Shown here: positions 5,755 through 6,480 of the stretch, piece after piece
How positions within the stretch are numbered: the first letter of the stretch is position 1
Layout: each line of letters starts with the position of its first letter
NCBI GenBank assembly: GCA_903856875.1
Contig: CAIODE010000081.1
Span: 1 to 6,480, forward strand
Length of the DNA stretch: 6,480 bases
Direction of reading: 5' to 3'
Source of the DNA: an uncultured Burkholderiales bacterium
Lineage (GTDB): Bacteria > Pseudomonadota > Gammaproteobacteria > Burkholderiales > Burkholderiaceae_C
The notes under the pieces: generated by a model
Databases searched by the model: none
The model's input: the letters and a program-made list of their open reading frames with translations, nothing else
What the model was told of the DNA's origin: nothing
Position numbers and translations under genes: made by a program

Positions 5755-6450
5755 GTGGCGCATCTTCCCACCCTTCCCTTTTTTGAAATTGGAATTTTGA
5801 ACTTGAACACATCACATTCATTGGGCTTTTGGTGGGCTTGGCCTTTAGCGCTTGCAGCATACGTCCTATTTCGAGCTTGGTATGACAACTTGCGTGGCCC
5901 GCTCAGCCCAGAGGAAATCGAGAAATTCATGAACATAACTGCTGATTTGCCTGGGCCTCACCATACAGACCGAGCAGTTTTGCGAGAGTTTCTGGAAGCT
6001 GACGACGGCAAAGAGTTTGTCATGTGCAACTTGGTCAAGCTTTTCCCACATCAAGTGGCCCACCCGTTCACTGGCGCACTGACACCTGCCCAAGACTTGC
6101 TGCAGGAATATGTCAAACAGTTTGTGGGGGTCTTGCTATCTGGGGGTGGGCACCCTGTAGTAGCCTCCCGCAAGGTAGCGGGCTACATTGACGCTTGGAA
6201 TGCACCACCTGATCCAGGCTGGTCGATTGCTGGAATGATGAGATACCGCAGCAGGCGCGACATGATGATTCTTGCAACCAATGAGAAATTTCTAAAGGCC
6301 CATCCGTTTAAGCACGCTGCGGTGCAGCAAACCTTTTCTTTTCCCACCCAGGTGGTAGCAGAAATGGTTTTGCGTCCGCGCAGTGCTGTCGGATTGGTGC
6401 TGTCCCTGGTTGCGGCTTTGGTTCACCTGGGCTCACTTCTATATGGATAG
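5755..6450 (+). CDS. Two-membrane-segment protein with DUF1330-like alpha/beta domain
   Basis: This 231-residue protein is not one I can name. A first hydrophobic segment lies near residues 24-42 and a second near 209-229, at the very C-terminus. The domain between them (about 60-200) resembles the DUF1330-type dimeric alpha/beta-barrel fold. It has a strand E-F-V-M-C-N-L-V-K-L (87-96), a helix with E-Y-V (118-120), a G-G-G-H-P-V-V strand (130-136), and R-Y-R-S-R-R-D-M-M (163-171) before a helix that runs into H183, K186 and H187. No catalytic residue can be assigned. With both ends in the membrane the soluble domain could be on either side; the K/R distribution does not settle it. GTG 5755 has no clear ribosome binding site, and TTG codons at 5797 and 5803 are alternative starts that would still precede the first membrane segment. 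It is divergent from sppA, so a shared job is not implied. Confidence 0.75.
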   Translation: MAHLPTLPFFEIGILNLNTSHSLGFWWAWPLALAAYVLFRAWYDNLRGPLSPEEIEKFMNITADLPGPHHTDRAVLREFLEADDGKEFVMCNLVKLFPHQVAHPFTGALTPAQDLLQEYVKQFVGVLLSGGGHPVVASRKVAGYIDAWNAPPDPGWSIAGMMRYRSRRDMMILATNEKFLKAHPFKHAAVQQTFSFPTQVVAEMVLRPRSAVGLVLSLVAALVHLGSLLYG

Positions 6451-6480
6451 AAATGTTAGCGTGCACTCGCTTTAGAAAAT
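6451..6480. other. Short 3' flank, nothing assignable
   Basis: Thirty bases after the last stop codon reach the window edge. AGCG (6458-6461) can pair with CGCT (6468-6471) across six bases, but a four-base stem with two Ts after it is too weak to call a terminator. Confidence 0.3.

Overview
The window holds seven protein-coding genes and almost no non-coding DNA; the largest gap is about 105 bases. It looks like chromosomal DNA of a Gram-negative bacterium. The long (67 kDa-class) SppA suggests a proteobacterium, and the overall style (moderate GC, compact genes) would suit a betaproteobacterium. That placement is inference only. I see no tRNA, rRNA, insertion sequence, CRISPR array or phage gene.

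Layout. (1) Bases 1-1488, plus strand: the 3' part of a large, histidine-rich protein with a YHYH-type domain, probably exported, whose beginning lies outside the window. (2) Bases 1490-5649, minus strand: a tight five-gene series. In reading order it is sppA (inner-membrane signal peptide peptidase), a cyclic-nucleotide-binding-fold (CNB) protein with a degenerate pocket, a second minimal CNB protein with the canonical pocket residues, a eukaryote-like class I cyclic nucleotide phosphodiesterase (PDE), and a small single-pass membrane protein with a thrice-repeated G-x-[DS]-P-F motif. The gaps are 46, 18, 7 and 3 bases. (3) Bases 5650-5754: a divergent intergenic region. (4) Bases 5755-6450, plus strand: a protein with a DUF1330-like alpha/beta domain between two membrane segments.

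The most interesting part is the run of four genes at 1490-3689. Two free-standing cyclic nucleotide sensor folds sit directly upstream of, and probably in one operon with, a class I PDE that retains all its metal ligands. A small membrane protein with a proline-rich tail follows. This would fit a self-contained cNMP-sensing and cNMP-degrading module at the membrane. No nucleotide cyclase is present in the window, so the ligand is unknown. The gene series converges on the YHYH gene with only one base between the two stop codons.
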